64,000 nucleotides of DNA from Streptomyces sp. DT2A-34 (lineage in GTDB: Bacteria; Actinomycetota; Actinomycetes; Streptomycetales; Streptomycetaceae): positions 7,544,001-7,608,000 of the forward strand of contig NZ_JASTWJ010000001.1 in assembly GCF_030499515.1 (NCBI RefSeq), written 5' to 3'. Below, piece by piece: positions 49,269 through 60,675 of this stretch; within the stretch, counting starts at the first letter, position 1; every line of letters begins with the position of its first letter. The notes under the pieces were generated by a model that made no database searches, was not told the DNA's origin, and saw only the letters and a list, made by a program, of their open reading frames with translations. The position numbers and the translations under genes were made by a program.

Positions 49269-50637
49269 ACCGGTCCCCCCTCGCCCCGCGCGCCAGTGGT
49301 CGCGGCGGCGTCCGTACGCGCTCGGTCCGCCTGGCGCCACAGCTCGTTCAGCGAAGCGCCCCGCGGCACGCTCAGGGCCGTCCAGCCCGCCTCCCGCAGC
49401 AACCGCAGCCGCTCCTCGCTCCTGTCCAACGCGCCGGGCACATCGGTCGGTTCCCGCACCCAGGCCCCGCTGCCCAGCACGAAGGCCACCGCGCCCCCGC
49501 TGCGCTGCCGCATCTTGGCGGCCACCGCCGCCTGCTCCTCGTCGAGGTCGCCGAAGAAGGCGACCAGCAGCCCTTCGTTGCCGCCGCGCAGCACGTCGTA
49601 CGCCCGCGACAGACCCGTACCGTCGGAATGGTCGATCACCGCGAGGGTGTCCATCATCAGCCCGGCCGCGTCCGCCGACTCCTGGCTCGCGCCCGCGAAC
49701 CCGTCGGCGCCCTCACCGGGGACCGAGCTGCCGGTGTCGGTCAGCAGCCGTACCGAAAAGCCCCGCTCGAGCATGTGGACCAGCACGGACGCAGTACCCG
49801 ACACGGCCCACTCGAAGGCCGAGTCCGGGCCCGCGCCCTGGAAGGCCAGGCCCCGGGTGTCCAGCAGCACCGTGCAGCGGGAGCGCTGCGGCTGCTCCTC
49901 GCGGCGCACCATCAGCTCGCCGTAGCGCGCGGTGGAGCGCCAGTGCACGCGGCGCAGGTCGTCGCCGTAGCGGTACCCGCGCGGGATCACATCGTCCTCG
50001 CCGGCCAGCGCCAGCGAGCGCTGCCGCCCGTCGCCGTAGCCCTTCGCCTCCCCGTTGAAGCGCACCGGCGGCAGCGGCTCCACGCGCGGGATCACGGTCA
50101 GGGTGTCGTACGTCGAGAAGGAGCGGGTCAGCTCGCACATGCCGAACGGGTCGGTCAGGCGCAGCTGCAGCGGGCCCAGCGGGTAGCGGCCGCGCAGGTC
50201 GGAGCGCACCCGGTAGGACACCTCGCGGCGGCCACCCGCCTCCATTCGGTCCAGCACGAAGCGGGGGCGCGGCCCGAGCACGTACGGCACCTGGTCCTGG
50301 AGCATCAGCAGGCCGGTGGGCAGCCGGGAGACGTTGTCCATCCGCAGATGGACGCGGGCCTCGCTGCCCGCGGGCACGCGCGCGGGGGAGAGCCGGCGGC
50401 TGCCCGCGACCCGGTAGCGGGTGCGGTACAGCACGGTCGCGCAGATCAGCGGCAGCACGGCGAGCAGCAGCCCGACGCGCAGCAGGTCGCTCTGGCCGAG
50501 GACGTAGGCGCAGACGGCGGCCGCGACGCCGGCGGCCAGGAAGGAGCGGCCGCGCGTGGTCAGACCGGCCAGTGCCGTGCGCAGCCCGCTGTTCTCACCG
50601 CGGTCCGGCTCGGCCTGGCCCGTACTGCCGGAGGTCA

Positions 50638-50641
<4 letters not shown>
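49265..50641 (-). CDS. DUF58 (von Willebrand A-like) membrane protein
   Basis: A 458-residue protein with two adjacent N-terminal helices (residues about 30-70) and the DUF58 core RGYRYGDDLRRVHWRSTARY, followed by a vWA-like region that begins RCTVLLDTRG. These proteins are partners of MoxR AAA+ ATPases. The start overlaps the moxR stop (ATGA) and its own stop overlaps the next start, so the three genes are translationally coupled. Confidence 0.87.
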
Positions 50642-51678
<1,037 letters not shown>

Positions 51679-51936
51679 CCGGCCCTCCTCGGCCCGTTCT
51701 TTCCGGGCCGACGCTCTACGACGCGGACCGGCCTCCCCTGGAACACGGACACCACGCATGGAACGTTCCGCGTGTTGCCACACCCGCATTCTTGCTGCCG
51801 TTACCGATTCGTGTCACTCGCCTGTGGACAACCGCCTGCGATATGTCGGGTCTTACGGCCTTTTGGGCACGCCGGAGCCGAAATTGACAGCCAAACGACA
51901 GGTGCGGCGGATGGTTACGCGGGCCCTGCGTGACGG

Positions 51937-52365
51937 CTAGGCGGGGTCGATCTCGCGCAGCAGACCCGTCTTCACGTCGAAGACGAAGCCCCGCACGTCG
52001 TCGGTGTGCAGCAGGAACGGCGAGGTGCGCACGCGCTGCATCGACTGCCGTACGTCCTGGTCCACGTCCCGGAAGGCCTCCACCGCCCAGGCGGGCCGCT
52101 GGCCGACCTCCATCTCCAGGTCGGTGCGGAAGTCCTCGGTGATCGCCTCCAGGCCACAGCCGGTGTGGTGGATCAGGACGATGCTGCGGGTGCCGAGCTT
52201 GCGCTGACTGATGGTGAGCGAGCGGATCACGTCGTCCGTGACGACGCCGCCGGCGTTGCGGATGGTGTGACAGTCGCCGAGCTCCAGACCGAGCGCGGCG
52301 TGCAGGTCGAGACGGGCGTCCATGCAGGCGACGATGGCGACGTGGAGCACGGGGCGGGCGTCCAT
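51937..52365 (-). CDS. Beta-class carbonic anhydrase, N-terminus out of frame
   Basis: The frame from ATG 52365 gives 142 residues with the zinc ligands of a beta-carbonic anhydrase: Cys-Asp in VACMDARLDLH and His-Cys in IHHTGCGL. The sequence GAIADR...VTDRLVEANERYAAAFTG upstream of that ATG is in the same frame and looks coding but has no start codon. The usual N-terminus MTTSASVPAG starts at 52484 in another frame, 7 bases after TACCGT, and stops at 52440. One extra C in the C4 run of its GGCCCCAAGG would join them. So the gene is either frameshifted or misread. Confidence 0.78.
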   Translation of the reverse strand: MDARPVLHVAIVACMDARLDLHAALGLELGDCHTIRNAGGVVTDDVIRSLTISQRKLGTRSIVLIHHTGCGLEAITEDFRTDLEMEVGQRPAWAVEAFRDVDQDVRQSMQRVRTSPFLLHTDDVRGFVFDVKTGLLREIDPA

Positions 52366-52660
52366 GCCGGGGCCGGTGAAGGCGGCGGCGTATCGCTCGT
52401 TCGCCTCGACGAGACGGTCGGTGACCGTGCCGCGGTCGGCTATCGCACCTTGGGGCCAGCGGGAACCGATGCAGAAGTCGTCATACCCATGACGGTACTG
52501 GTCACGGCCGAAACGGTCCCGCTGTGAGAGGGGACAAAGAACGTCATCGACCCGTGTTGTGAGCTAACCCGCAGGGGTGGCGTGATTGCGCCCATACGAG
52601 CGATTTTCCGCACTGCGCGGCTTCGCCCGAACCCGAATCGGCGACGCGCAGGCCGGTTGA

Positions 52661-52688
52661 TTGACCGCGAGACAGGGTGGACTAAAGT
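52661..52688 (+). promoter_or_regulatory. Promoter of the division and cell-wall cluster
   Basis: TTGACC (52661-52666), a 16-base spacer and TAAAGT (52683-52688) point to a start near 52695 and a leader of about 210 bases before rsmH. Within the leader GGGGAG-AA-CTCTCC can pair and is followed after a few bases by TTGTTTT, which could be an attenuator. No mraZ gene is present in the gap 52485-52905. Confidence 0.55.
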
Positions 52689-52905
52689 GACGCGAAGCGG
52701 GAGGGGAGAACTCTCCCTGCTGGATTGTTTTCCCCCGGAGACCCCCGCGACTGCCGGAGATCTCCCCACGTGCGCGGCGCGTACGTACGGCTCGGCCTCC
52801 TCCCGCTCCCGGCCGGCTGACGCTTCCGGCGCCGGCAGGCCTCCCCTTCACGAGCGGGCGGGGACCCGGCGGTGCGTACCGCCTCGCCGGATCTGAGAGG
52901 GCCCC

Positions 52906-53862
52906 TTGAGTCAGAGTCGACATGTCCCGGTGATGCTCCAGCGGTGCCTGGACCTGTTGGCCCCCGCCCTGCAGCGGCCGGGAGCGGTGGTCGTCGACTG
53001 CACGCTGGGGCTCGGCGGCCACAGCGAGGCTCTCCTTCAGCAGTTCCCCGAGGCCCGGCTCGTCGCCCTCGACCGCGACAAGGAGGCCCTGCGCCTGTCC
53101 GGCGAGCGGCTCGCGCCCTTCGGTGAGCGCGCCACCCTCGTCCACGCGGTCTACGACGAGCTCCCGGAGGTCCTCGACAGGCTCGGCATCGCGCGCGTGC
53201 AGGGCGTCCTGTTCGACCTCGGCGTCTCCTCCATGCAGCTCGACGAGGCAGACCGCGGCTTCGCCTACGCCCAGGATGCCCCCCTCGACATGCGCATGGA
53301 CCAGACGACCGGCGTCAGCGCCGCCGAGGTCCTCAACACCTACCCGGCCGGCGAACTCGTGCGCATCCTGCGCGCGTACGGCGAGGAGAAGCAGGCCAAG
53401 CGGATCGTGGGCGCCATCGTGCGCGAGCGCGAGAAGGAGTCGTTCAGTAACAGCGCGCGGCTCGTGGAGCTGATCCGCGACGCCCTGCCGCAGGCCGCCA
53501 AGCGCACCGGCGGCAATCCGGCCAAGCGCACCTTCCAGGCGCTGCGGATCGAGGTCAACGGCGAGCTCTCCGTCCTGGAGCGGGCGATCCCGGCCGCCGT
53601 GGAGGCCCTCGACGTCGGCGGACGGATCGCCGTCCTGTCGTACCAGTCGCTGGAGGACCGGCTGGTCAAGCAGGTCTTCGCGGCCGGCGCCGCCAACACC
53701 GCCCCGCCCGGGCTGCCCGTCGTCCCCGAGCAGTACCAGCCCCGGCTCAAGCTGCTGACCCGCGGTGCCGAACTTCCCACCGAGGAAGAGGTCGCCGAGA
53801 ACCGGCGCGCGGCACCGGCTCGCCTGCGGGGGGCCGAGCGCATCAGGGAGTCCATCGAATGA
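52906..53862 (+). CDS. rsmH: 16S rRNA (cytosine-1402-N4)-methyltransferase
   Basis: A 318-residue enzyme (MraW) with the SAM-binding [30 protein letters not shown], and the catalytic-region [11 protein letters not shown]. RsmH methylates C1402 in the ribosomal P site and is the usual first gene of the division cluster. The TTG at 52906 has GAGAGG 5-6 bases upstream and gives [18 protein letters not shown], the family N-terminus. Confidence 0.94.
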   Translation: MSQSRHVPVMLQRCLDLLAPALQRPGAVVVDCTLGLGGHSEALLQQFPEARLVALDRDKEALRLSGERLAPFGERATLVHAVYDELPEVLDRLGIARVQGVLFDLGVSSMQLDEADRGFAYAQDAPLDMRMDQTTGVSAAEVLNTYPAGELVRILRAYGEEKQAKRIVGAIVREREKESFSNSARLVELIRDALPQAAKRTGGNPAKRTFQALRIEVNGELSVLERAIPAAVEALDVGGRIAVLSYQSLEDRLVKQVFAAGAANTAPPGLPVVPEQYQPRLKLLTRGAELPTEEEVAENRRAAPARLRGAERIRESIE

Positions 53863-53940
53863 GGCGCGTGAGGCAGGGGCGGGTGTCCGGGTCCAGGATT
53901 CAAACCCATGAGTTGGAGAACCGGACTCGGGGGAGGACGA

Positions 53941-54534
53941 GTGAGTAGGAAACCCGAACTGAGGGGGCGGGCGGCCCGGCTCGCGCGGCTCTTCCCCACC
54001 GGGGGAGGGCAGGCCGCCCGTGCCCCCTTCGTCCTCCTCGTCGTCGTCCTCCTCGGCGGCGGCCTCATCGGGCTCCTCGTGCTGAACTCCGCCCTCAGCG
54101 AAGGCGCGTTCGAACTCGACGACCTGAAGAGGGACACGAAGTCCCTCACCGACGAGGAGCAGTCCCTGCAGCGGGACATCGACGCCTACTCCGCCCCCGA
54201 CGCCCTCCAGCGCCGCGCCCGGGAACTCGGCATGGTCCCCGGCGGCGACCCCGCCTTCCTCGGCCCCGACGGCACGGTCAAGGGCTTCCCCAGCCCCGCG
54301 CCCGCCGACCGGACCTCCGACTACGTCCCCCTCGTCCTCGCCCCCGAGGCCCTCGTCAGCGAGCCGACGGAGCCCCCGGCCCCCAGCCCGGCACCCACCA
54401 CTGCGGCCCCCGAGGACACCTCCGACGTGCCTCCGTACACGGCCCCCGAAGCCACGGCAGTGCCCCGGTACGCAGCCCCCGAGCAGTTCGTCCAGTCCGC
54501 CCAGTCCTCCACGTATCCGACCCCCGGCAGGTGA
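53941..54534 (+). CDS. ftsL: FtsL-like septum protein
   Basis: A 197-residue bitopic protein: a basic cytosolic start, one helix (FVLLVVVLLGGGLIGLLVLN) at residues about 30-55, a short coiled coil (DLKRDTKSLTDEEQSLQRDI) with RRARELGMV typical of FtsL/DivIC, and a long Pro/Ala-rich tail. It should join FtsB/DivIC and FtsW-FtsI at the septum. The GTG at 53941 has GGAGGACGA upstream. Its stop overlaps the ftsI start (GTGA). Confidence 0.85.
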   Translation: MSRKPELRGRAARLARLFPTGGGQAARAPFVLLVVVLLGGGLIGLLVLNSALSEGAFELDDLKRDTKSLTDEEQSLQRDIDAYSAPDALQRRARELGMVPGGDPAFLGPDGTVKGFPSPAPADRTSDYVPLVLAPEALVSEPTEPPAPSPAPTTAAPEDTSDVPPYTAPEATAVPRYAAPEQFVQSAQSSTYPTPGR

Positions 54535-56486
54535 CGGAAGTGCCAGACAGGGAACCGCCGCGCCGCCGCGTGCCCGGACCCGCGAAGCCCGCCCGCTCCG
54601 GCGCCCAGCGGCGCCCGGGCCCCGCGGCCCGACCGGCACGGTCGCGCCCCATGCCCCCCGCCAAGATCCGGCTCGGCAGCCCCCGCCCCCGGCTGCGCAT
54701 GGTCAGCCTGGCCCTGACCCTCGTCCTGATCGCCTTCGTCGTACGGCTGCTCCAGGTGCAGGCCGTCGACGCGAGCACCTACGCCGCCAAGGCCGAGAAG
54801 AACCGGTACGTCGGCTACACCCTGGCCGCCGTGCGCGGCGGCATCACCGACCGCAACGGAGTGGCGCTGGCGACCAGCGTCGACGCGTACGACATCACGG
54901 CCGACCCCACGCTCTTCAGCCGCGAACAGCTGAAGATCGACGACGGCCCCGAGCAGGCGGCCGCGCTCCTCGCGCCGATTCTCGGCCAGGAGCCGGAAAA
55001 GATCATCAAGAAGCTCCGGCCCGCCAACAAGAACCTGCGCTACACCCTGCTGGCGAGCCGCCAGACCCCGCAGGTCTGGAAGCAGATCAAGGACCTGAAG
55101 TCCGCGCTGGCCACCAAGGCCGGGAACGACAAGAGCACGGTCAACGTCCTCGCGGGCGTCCTCTCGGTCGCCAGCAGCAAGCGCGTGTACCCGAACGGCG
55201 ATCTCGCCGCCGGGATACTGGGCTGGGTCAACGCCGACGGCAAGGGCGGCGGCGGTATCGAGCAGCAGCTGAACAAGCAGCTGTCCGGCAAGGACGGCGA
55301 GATCCGCTACGCCCAGTCGGGCGGCCGCCAGGTGCCCACCGCGGGCTCCACCGAGACGCCCGCCGTGCCCGGCAGCGATGTCGAGCTCACCATCGACCGC
55401 GACATCCAGTGGGCCGCGCAGAACGCGATCAGCGAGCAGGTGGAGGAGTCCAGGGCGGACCGCGGCTATGTGATCGTCCAGGACACCCGCACCGGCGAGA
55501 TCCTCGCCATGGCCAACTCGCCCGGCTTCGACCCGAACGACCTCTCCGCGGCCAGCGGCGAGAACATGGGCAACGCGGCCGTCCAGGACGCCTACGAGCC
55601 CGGCTCCACCGCGAAGGTCATGTCGATGGCCGCCGTACTGGAGGAGGGCGTGGCCACGCCCGGTACGCACGTCGTCGTACCCAACCGGCTGCACCGCGGC
55701 GACCGGCTCTTCAAGGACGACATCGACCACGCGACCTGGTTCCTGACGCTCAACGGCGTCCTCGCCAAGTCCAGCAACATCGGCACCATCCTGGCCACCG
55801 GCCAGCTGGGCAGGACCCAGGCGCAGGCCAACAAGGTGCTCTACAGCTACCTGCGCAAGTTCGGCCTCGGCAGTTACACCGGGCTCGGCTTCCCCGGCGA
55901 GACCCGCGGCATCCTCGCGGCCCCGGACAAGTGGTCGACCTCGCAGCAGTACACGATTCCTTTCGGCCAGGGCTTGTCGCTCAACGCGATGCAGGCGGCC
56001 TCGATCTACTCGACGATCGCCAACGGCGGAGTCCGCGTCGAACCCACGCTCGTACGCGGCACCAAGGGACCCGACGGGCAGTTCACCGACGTCCCGGCAC
56101 CCAAGAAGACCAGGGTCATCAGCGCCAAGACGGCGAAGACCCTCGCCCAGATGCTGGAGTCGGTCGTGGACGACAGGGAGGGCACCGGCACCAAGGCGCG
56201 CATCCCCGGCTACCGCGTCGCGGGCAAGACGGGTACGGCGAACCGCGTGGATCCGGCCACCGGCAAGTACCGCGGCTACACGTCGTCGTTCGCCGGTTTC
56301 GCACCCGCGGACAAGCCCCGCATCACGGTCTACTGCGCCATCCAGAACGCCACCGCGGGCAACTACTTCGGCGGCCAGATCTGCGGCCCCATCTACAAGA
56401 AGGTGATGGAGTTCGCCCTGAAGACCCTCCAGGTCCCGCCGACCGGGGCCAAGCCCGCGAAGCTCCCGGTCTCCTACAAGCCCTGA
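54531..56486 (+). CDS. ftsI: Septal penicillin-binding protein FtsI (PBP3)
   Basis: A 651-residue class B PBP. A basic Pro-rich cytosolic tail, one helix (VSLALTLVLIAFVVRLLQVQ near residues 60-80), a pedestal domain, and the transpeptidase with YEPGSTAKVM (active-site Ser), KSSNIG and GKTGTANR. It cross-links septal peptidoglycan with FtsW. The GTG at 54531 is coupled to the ftsL stop. Confidence 0.94.
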   Translation: MTEVPDREPPRRRVPGPAKPARSGAQRRPGPAARPARSRPMPPAKIRLGSPRPRLRMVSLALTLVLIAFVVRLLQVQAVDASTYAAKAEKNRYVGYTLAAVRGGITDRNGVALATSVDAYDITADPTLFSREQLKIDDGPEQAAALLAPILGQEPEKIIKKLRPANKNLRYTLLASRQTPQVWKQIKDLKSALATKAGNDKSTVNVLAGVLSVASSKRVYPNGDLAAGILGWVNADGKGGGGIEQQLNKQLSGKDGEIRYAQSGGRQVPTAGSTETPAVPGSDVELTIDRDIQWAAQNAISEQVEESRADRGYVIVQDTRTGEILAMANSPGFDPNDLSAASGENMGNAAVQDAYEPGSTAKVMSMAAVLEEGVATPGTHVVVPNRLHRGDRLFKDDIDHATWFLTLNGVLAKSSNIGTILATGQLGRTQAQANKVLYSYLRKFGLGSYTGLGFPGETRGILAAPDKWSTSQQYTIPFGQGLSLNAMQAASIYSTIANGGVRVEPTLVRGTKGPDGQFTDVPAPKKTRVISAKTAKTLAQMLESVVDDREGTGTKARIPGYRVAGKTGTANRVDPATGKYRGYTSSFAGFAPADKPRITVYCAIQNATAGNYFGGQICGPIYKKVMEFALKTLQVPPTGAKPAKLPVSYKP

Positions 56487-56523
56487 CCACCCTGATCAGC
56501 ACCGAGCAGCCAGGAACCACCTC

Positions 56524-58185
56524 GTGACAACGATCACCCCCGACTCCGGGAACCAGAGCGCGCCCCGCCCCTCACTTCGCTCCGAGGCCGGTGCGCCCGG
56601 TACGCTCACCGCCGTGCCACACGCTGATCAGTCCCAAACGACCCAGAAGGGGCATCCCGTGACGTATCCGGGGCCGCCCAGGCCGGCGCAGGTCTCCGCC
56701 ACACCCCTCGCGGAACTCGCCGATCAGCTGGGTGCCACCGCGCCGGACCGCGCGGACGCCGTCGAGGTCACGGGCATCACCCATGACTCGCGCGCCGTCC
56801 GCCCCGGCGACCTGTACGCCGCCCTCCCGGGCGCCCGCCTGCACGGCGCCGACTTCGTCACGCAGGCCGCCGGCCTCGGCGCGGCCGCCGTGCTGACCGA
56901 CCCGACCGGCGCCGAGCGTGCCGCGGCGACCGGCCTGCCGGTCCTGGTCGTCAAGGACCCACGCGGGCTGATGGGCGAGCTGGCGGCCACGATCTACGGC
57001 CACCCCGGCCGGGACCTGCTGCAGATCGGCATCACCGGCACCTCCGGCAAGACCACCACCGCCTACCTCGTCGAGGGTGCCCTCAAGGCCGCCCGGGCCA
57101 CCGGCCTGATCGGTACGGTCGAGATGCGCATCGGCGACGAGCGCATCAAGTCCGAGCGCACCACCCCCGAAGCCACCGACCTGCAGGCCCTGTTCGCCGT
57201 CATGCGCGAACGCGGCGTCGAGGCGGTCGCCATGGAGGTCTCCAGCCACGCGCTGATCCTCGGCCGCGTCGACGGCTGCGTCTTCGACATCGCGGTCTTC
57301 ACCAACCTCAGCCCGGAACACATGGAGTTCCACTCCGACATGGAGGACTACTTCCGGGCCAAGGCGCAGCTGTTCACCCCGAAACGCAGCAAACTCGGCG
57401 TCGTCAACCTCGACGACGAGTACGGCCGCAGGCTGGCCAAGGAAGCCACCGTCCCGGTCGTCACCTTCTCCGCCGAGGGCCACCCGGACGCCGACTGGCG
57501 GGCCGAGGACGTCGAAGTCGGCCCCATGGACTCGACGTTCACCGTGATCGGCCCCAAGGGCGAGCGGATCGCCGCCAGGTCGCCGATCGCGGGCCCCTTC
57601 AACGTGGCGAACACCCTCGCCGCCATCACCGCCCTGGCCGCCGCCGGTCTCGACGCCCAGGCCGCCGCCGACGGCATCGCCGCGGTGCCGGGCGTGCCGG
57701 GCCGCCTCGAGCGGGTGGACGCCGGACAGCCGTATCTCGCGGTCGTGGACTACGCCCACAAGACCGACGCCGTCGAATCGGTGCTCAAGGCGCTCCGCAA
57801 GGTCACCGAGGGCCGGCTGCACGTCGTGCTCGGCTGCGGCGGGGACCGCGATGTGACCAAGCGCGGGCCGATGGGCGCCGCCGCGGCCCGGCTCGCCGAC
57901 ACCGCCGTACTGACCTCCGACAACCCCCGCTCCGAGGACCCCCTCGCGATCCTCGCGACCATGCTCCAGGGCGCGGCGTCCGTGCCGGCACACGAGCGCG
58001 GCGAGGTCCAGGTCTTCGAGGACCGGGCCGCCGCGATCGCCGCGGCCGTCGCCCGCGCCCGGCCCGGCGACACCGTGCTGGTCGCCGGCAAGGGCCATGA
58101 GCAGGGCCAGGACATCGCCGGAGTGGTCCGTCCCTTCGACGACCGCCTAGTGCTTCGCGAAGCTATCCAGAAGACCCAGGGATGA
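56524..58185 (+). CDS. murE: UDP-MurNAc-tripeptide synthetase MurE
   Basis: A ligase that adds the diamino acid to UDP-MurNAc-L-Ala-D-Glu. ITGTSGKTTTAYLVEGALKA is the ATP-binding loop; DNPRSEDP is the motif typical of diaminopimelate-adding enzymes, fitting the LL-diaminopimelate wall of Streptomyces. The full frame gives 553 residues, but the first 45-60 are low-complexity. Three in-frame GTG starts compete: 56524 after AGGAACC, 56614 with TACGCT 7 bases upstream (leaderless), and 56659 after AGAAGGGG. The middle one would imply an internal promoter. Confidence 0.9.
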   Translation: MTTITPDSGNQSAPRPSLRSEAGAPGTLTAVPHADQSQTTQKGHPVTYPGPPRPAQVSATPLAELADQLGATAPDRADAVEVTGITHDSRAVRPGDLYAALPGARLHGADFVTQAAGLGAAAVLTDPTGAERAAATGLPVLVVKDPRGLMGELAATIYGHPGRDLLQIGITGTSGKTTTAYLVEGALKAARATGLIGTVEMRIGDERIKSERTTPEATDLQALFAVMRERGVEAVAMEVSSHALILGRVDGCVFDIAVFTNLSPEHMEFHSDMEDYFRAKAQLFTPKRSKLGVVNLDDEYGRRLAKEATVPVVTFSAEGHPDADWRAEDVEVGPMDSTFTVIGPKGERIAARSPIAGPFNVANTLAAITALAAAGLDAQAAADGIAAVPGVPGRLERVDAGQPYLAVVDYAHKTDAVESVLKALRKVTEGRLHVVLGCGGDRDVTKRGPMGAAAARLADTAVLTSDNPRSEDPLAILATMLQGAASVPAHERGEVQVFEDRAAAIAAAVARARPGDTVLVAGKGHEQGQDIAGVVRPFDDRLVLREAIQKTQG

Positions 58186-58189
58186 ACTT

Positions 58190-59605
58190 GTGATCGCCCT
58201 CTCTCTCGCCGAGATCGCTGAAGTCGTCGGCGGGCAGACGTACGACATACCGGATCCGTCCGTCCACGTCACCGGACCGGTCGTCCGGGACTCCCGTGAA
58301 GTGGAGCCCGGCACCCTCTTCGCCGCCTTCGTCGGTGAGCGCGTGGACGGCCACGACTTCGCCGAGCGGGTCGTCGAAGCGGGCGCGGTCGCCGTACTGG
58401 CGTCGCGCCCCGTCGGCGTTCCCGCGATCGTCGTGGCGGACGTCCAGAAGGCCCTCGGCGCCCTCGCCCGCCATGTCGTACGACGGCTCGGCGCGACCCT
58501 CGTGGCCCTGACCGGCTCGGCGGGCAAGACCAGCACAAAGGACCTGATCGCCCAGGTGCTCCAGCGCAAGGCGCCCACCGTGTGGACGCCGGGCTCGCTC
58601 AACAACGAGATCGGGCTGCCGCTGACCGCCCTGAGCGCCACCGAGGAGACCAGGTTCCTCGTCCTGGAGATGGGCGCCCGTGGCATCGGCCACATCCGCT
58701 ACCTCACCGATCTGACGCCCCCGAAGATCGGCCTCGTGCTCAACGTCGGCACCGCCCACATCGGCGAGTTCGGCGGTCGCGAGCAGATCGCGCAGGCCAA
58801 GGGCGAGCTCGTCGAGGGCCTGCCGTCGGCGGAAGACGGCGGCGCCGCGATCCTCAACGCCGACGATCCCCTTGTACGGGCCATGGCGTCGCGTACGAAG
58901 GCGAAGGTGGTCCTTTTCGGAGAGTCAGGCGAAGCGGACGTACGCGCCGAGAACGTGAGACTCACGGACAGCGGACAGCCTGCTTTCACTCTTCACACAC
59001 CCTCCGGTGCAAGCGATGTGACCATGCGCCTGTACGGTGAGCACCACGTGTCGAACGCGCTCGCCGCGGCCGCCGTCGCCCATGAGCTGGGCATGTCCGC
59101 GGAAGAGATCGCCACCGCGCTCTCCGAGGCGGGCTCCCTCTCCCGCTGGCGGATGGAGGTCACCGAGCGCCCGGACGGCGTGACGGTCGTCAACGACGCC
59201 TACAACGCGAACCCCGAGTCCATGCGGGCCGCCCTCCGGGCGCTGGCAGCCATGGGCAAGGGGCGGCGGACCTGGGCGGTGCTCGGCAAGATGGCCGAGC
59301 TCGGGGACGAGGCGCTCGCCGAGCACGACGCGGTCGGGCGGCTCGCCGTCCGGCTCAATGTCGGCAAGCTCGTCGCGGTCGGGGGCAGGGAAGCGTCCTG
59401 GCTGCAACTGGGCGCATATAACGAGGGTTCGTGGGGTGAGGAGTCGGTGCACGTGTCCGACGCACAGGCGGCGGTCGACCTGTTGCGCAGCGAGTTGCGC
59501 CCGGGGGACGTCGTGCTCGTGAAGGCGTCCCGTTCGGTGGGGTTGGAGAGCGTCGCCGAGGCGCTGCTCGGGACCGGTGCCGAGGGTGAGGTTGCCGCCC
59601 GATGA
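58190..59605 (+). CDS. murF: UDP-MurNAc-tripeptide:D-Ala-D-Ala ligase MurF
   Basis: A 471-residue Mur ligase that adds D-Ala-D-Ala. [18 protein letters not shown] is the P-loop; [23 protein letters not shown] and [17 protein letters not shown] are MurF-type blocks. The GTG lies 4 bases after the murE stop and the ATGA at the end couples it to mraY. Confidence 0.94.
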   Translation: MIALSLAEIAEVVGGQTYDIPDPSVHVTGPVVRDSREVEPGTLFAAFVGERVDGHDFAERVVEAGAVAVLASRPVGVPAIVVADVQKALGALARHVVRRLGATLVALTGSAGKTSTKDLIAQVLQRKAPTVWTPGSLNNEIGLPLTALSATEETRFLVLEMGARGIGHIRYLTDLTPPKIGLVLNVGTAHIGEFGGREQIAQAKGELVEGLPSAEDGGAAILNADDPLVRAMASRTKAKVVLFGESGEADVRAENVRLTDSGQPAFTLHTPSGASDVTMRLYGEHHVSNALAAAAVAHELGMSAEEIATALSEAGSLSRWRMEVTERPDGVTVVNDAYNANPESMRAALRALAAMGKGRRTWAVLGKMAELGDEALAEHDAVGRLAVRLNVGKLVAVGGREASWLQLGAYNEGSWGEESVHVSDAQAAVDLLRSELRPGDVVLVKASRSVGLESVAEALLGTGAEGEVAAR

Positions 59606-60675
59606 TGAAGCAGATCCTGTTCGCAGGAGTCATTGGTCTCTTCCTGACCCTGATCGGCACCCCCCTGCTGATCAAGCTCCTCGCGCGCAAGGGCTACGGC
59701 CAGTACATCCGCGACGACGGCCCGCGCGAGCACGCCAGTAAGCGCGGTACGCCGACGATGGGCGGTATCGCCTTCATCTTCGCGACGGTTGCCGCCTACT
59801 TCCTGTCCAAGCTCATCACCGGCTACACCCCGACCTACTCGGGTCTGCTCGTGCTGGGTCTGATGGTCGGCATGGGCCTGGTCGGCTTCCTGGACGACTA
59901 CATCAAGATCGTCAAGCGGCGTTCGCTGGGCCTGCGGGCCAAGGCCAAGATGGCCGGCCAGCTGCTCGGCGGTATCGCCTTCGCGGTGCTCTCGCTGCAG
60001 TTCGAGGACGCCCGCGGCAACACCCCGGCGTCCACGAAGCTGTCGTTCATCACCGACTTCGGCTGGACGATCGGCCCGGTGCTGTTCGTCGTCTGGGCGC
60101 TGTTCATGATCCTCGCGATGTCGAACGGCGTGAACCTGACCGACGGTCTGGACGGTCTGGCCACCGGCGCCTCCGTGCTCGTCTTCGGCGCCTACACGTT
60201 CATCGGCGTCTGGCAGTTCCAGGAGTCCTGCGCCAACGCGCAGACCCTGACCAACCCCGGTGCCTGTTACGAGGTACGAGATCCACTCGACCTCGCTGTC
60301 GTCTCCGCCGCCCTGATGGGCGCCTGCCTCGGCTTCCTGTGGTGGAACACGTCGCCGGCCAAGATCTTCATGGGTGACACCGGCTCGCTCGCGCTCGGCG
60401 GTGTGCTCGCCGGTCTCGCGATCTGCTCCCGCACCGAGTTGCTGCTCGCCATCCTCGGCGGCCTGTTCGTGCTGATCACCATGTCGGTGGTCATCCAGGT
60501 CGGCTCCTTCCGCCTCACCGGCAAGCGCGTCTTCCGCATGGCGCCACTCCAGCACCACTTCGAACTCAAGGGCTGGTCCGAGGTCCTTGTGGTGGTCCGC
60601 TTCTGGATCATCCAGGGCATCTGTGTGATCGTCGGACTGGGTCTCTTCTACGCGGGATGGGCAGCGGACAAGTGA
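59602..60675 (+). CDS. mraY: Phospho-MurNAc-pentapeptide translocase MraY
   Basis: A 357-residue membrane enzyme with about ten helices that transfers phospho-MurNAc-pentapeptide to undecaprenyl phosphate, making lipid I. The catalytic [24 protein letters not shown] and [12 protein letters not shown] and the late [11 protein letters not shown] are all present. Its ATG overlaps the murF stop, and its stop overlaps the murD start region. Confidence 0.95.
   Translation: MMKQILFAGVIGLFLTLIGTPLLIKLLARKGYGQYIRDDGPREHASKRGTPTMGGIAFIFATVAAYFLSKLITGYTPTYSGLLVLGLMVGMGLVGFLDDYIKIVKRRSLGLRAKAKMAGQLLGGIAFAVLSLQFEDARGNTPASTKLSFITDFGWTIGPVLFVVWALFMILAMSNGVNLTDGLDGLATGASVLVFGAYTFIGVWQFQESCANAQTLTNPGACYEVRDPLDLAVVSAALMGACLGFLWWNTSPAKIFMGDTGSLALGGVLAGLAICSRTELLLAILGGLFVLITMSVVIQVGSFRLTGKRVFRMAPLQHHFELKGWSEVLVVVRFWIIQGICVIVGLGLFYAGWAADK

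Noticed and set aside
51758..51940. 60-codon plus-strand frame between moxR and carbonic anhydrase
   Set aside because: Third-base GC is far below that of real genes here, no ribosome site is present, and it covers the moxR promoter region.
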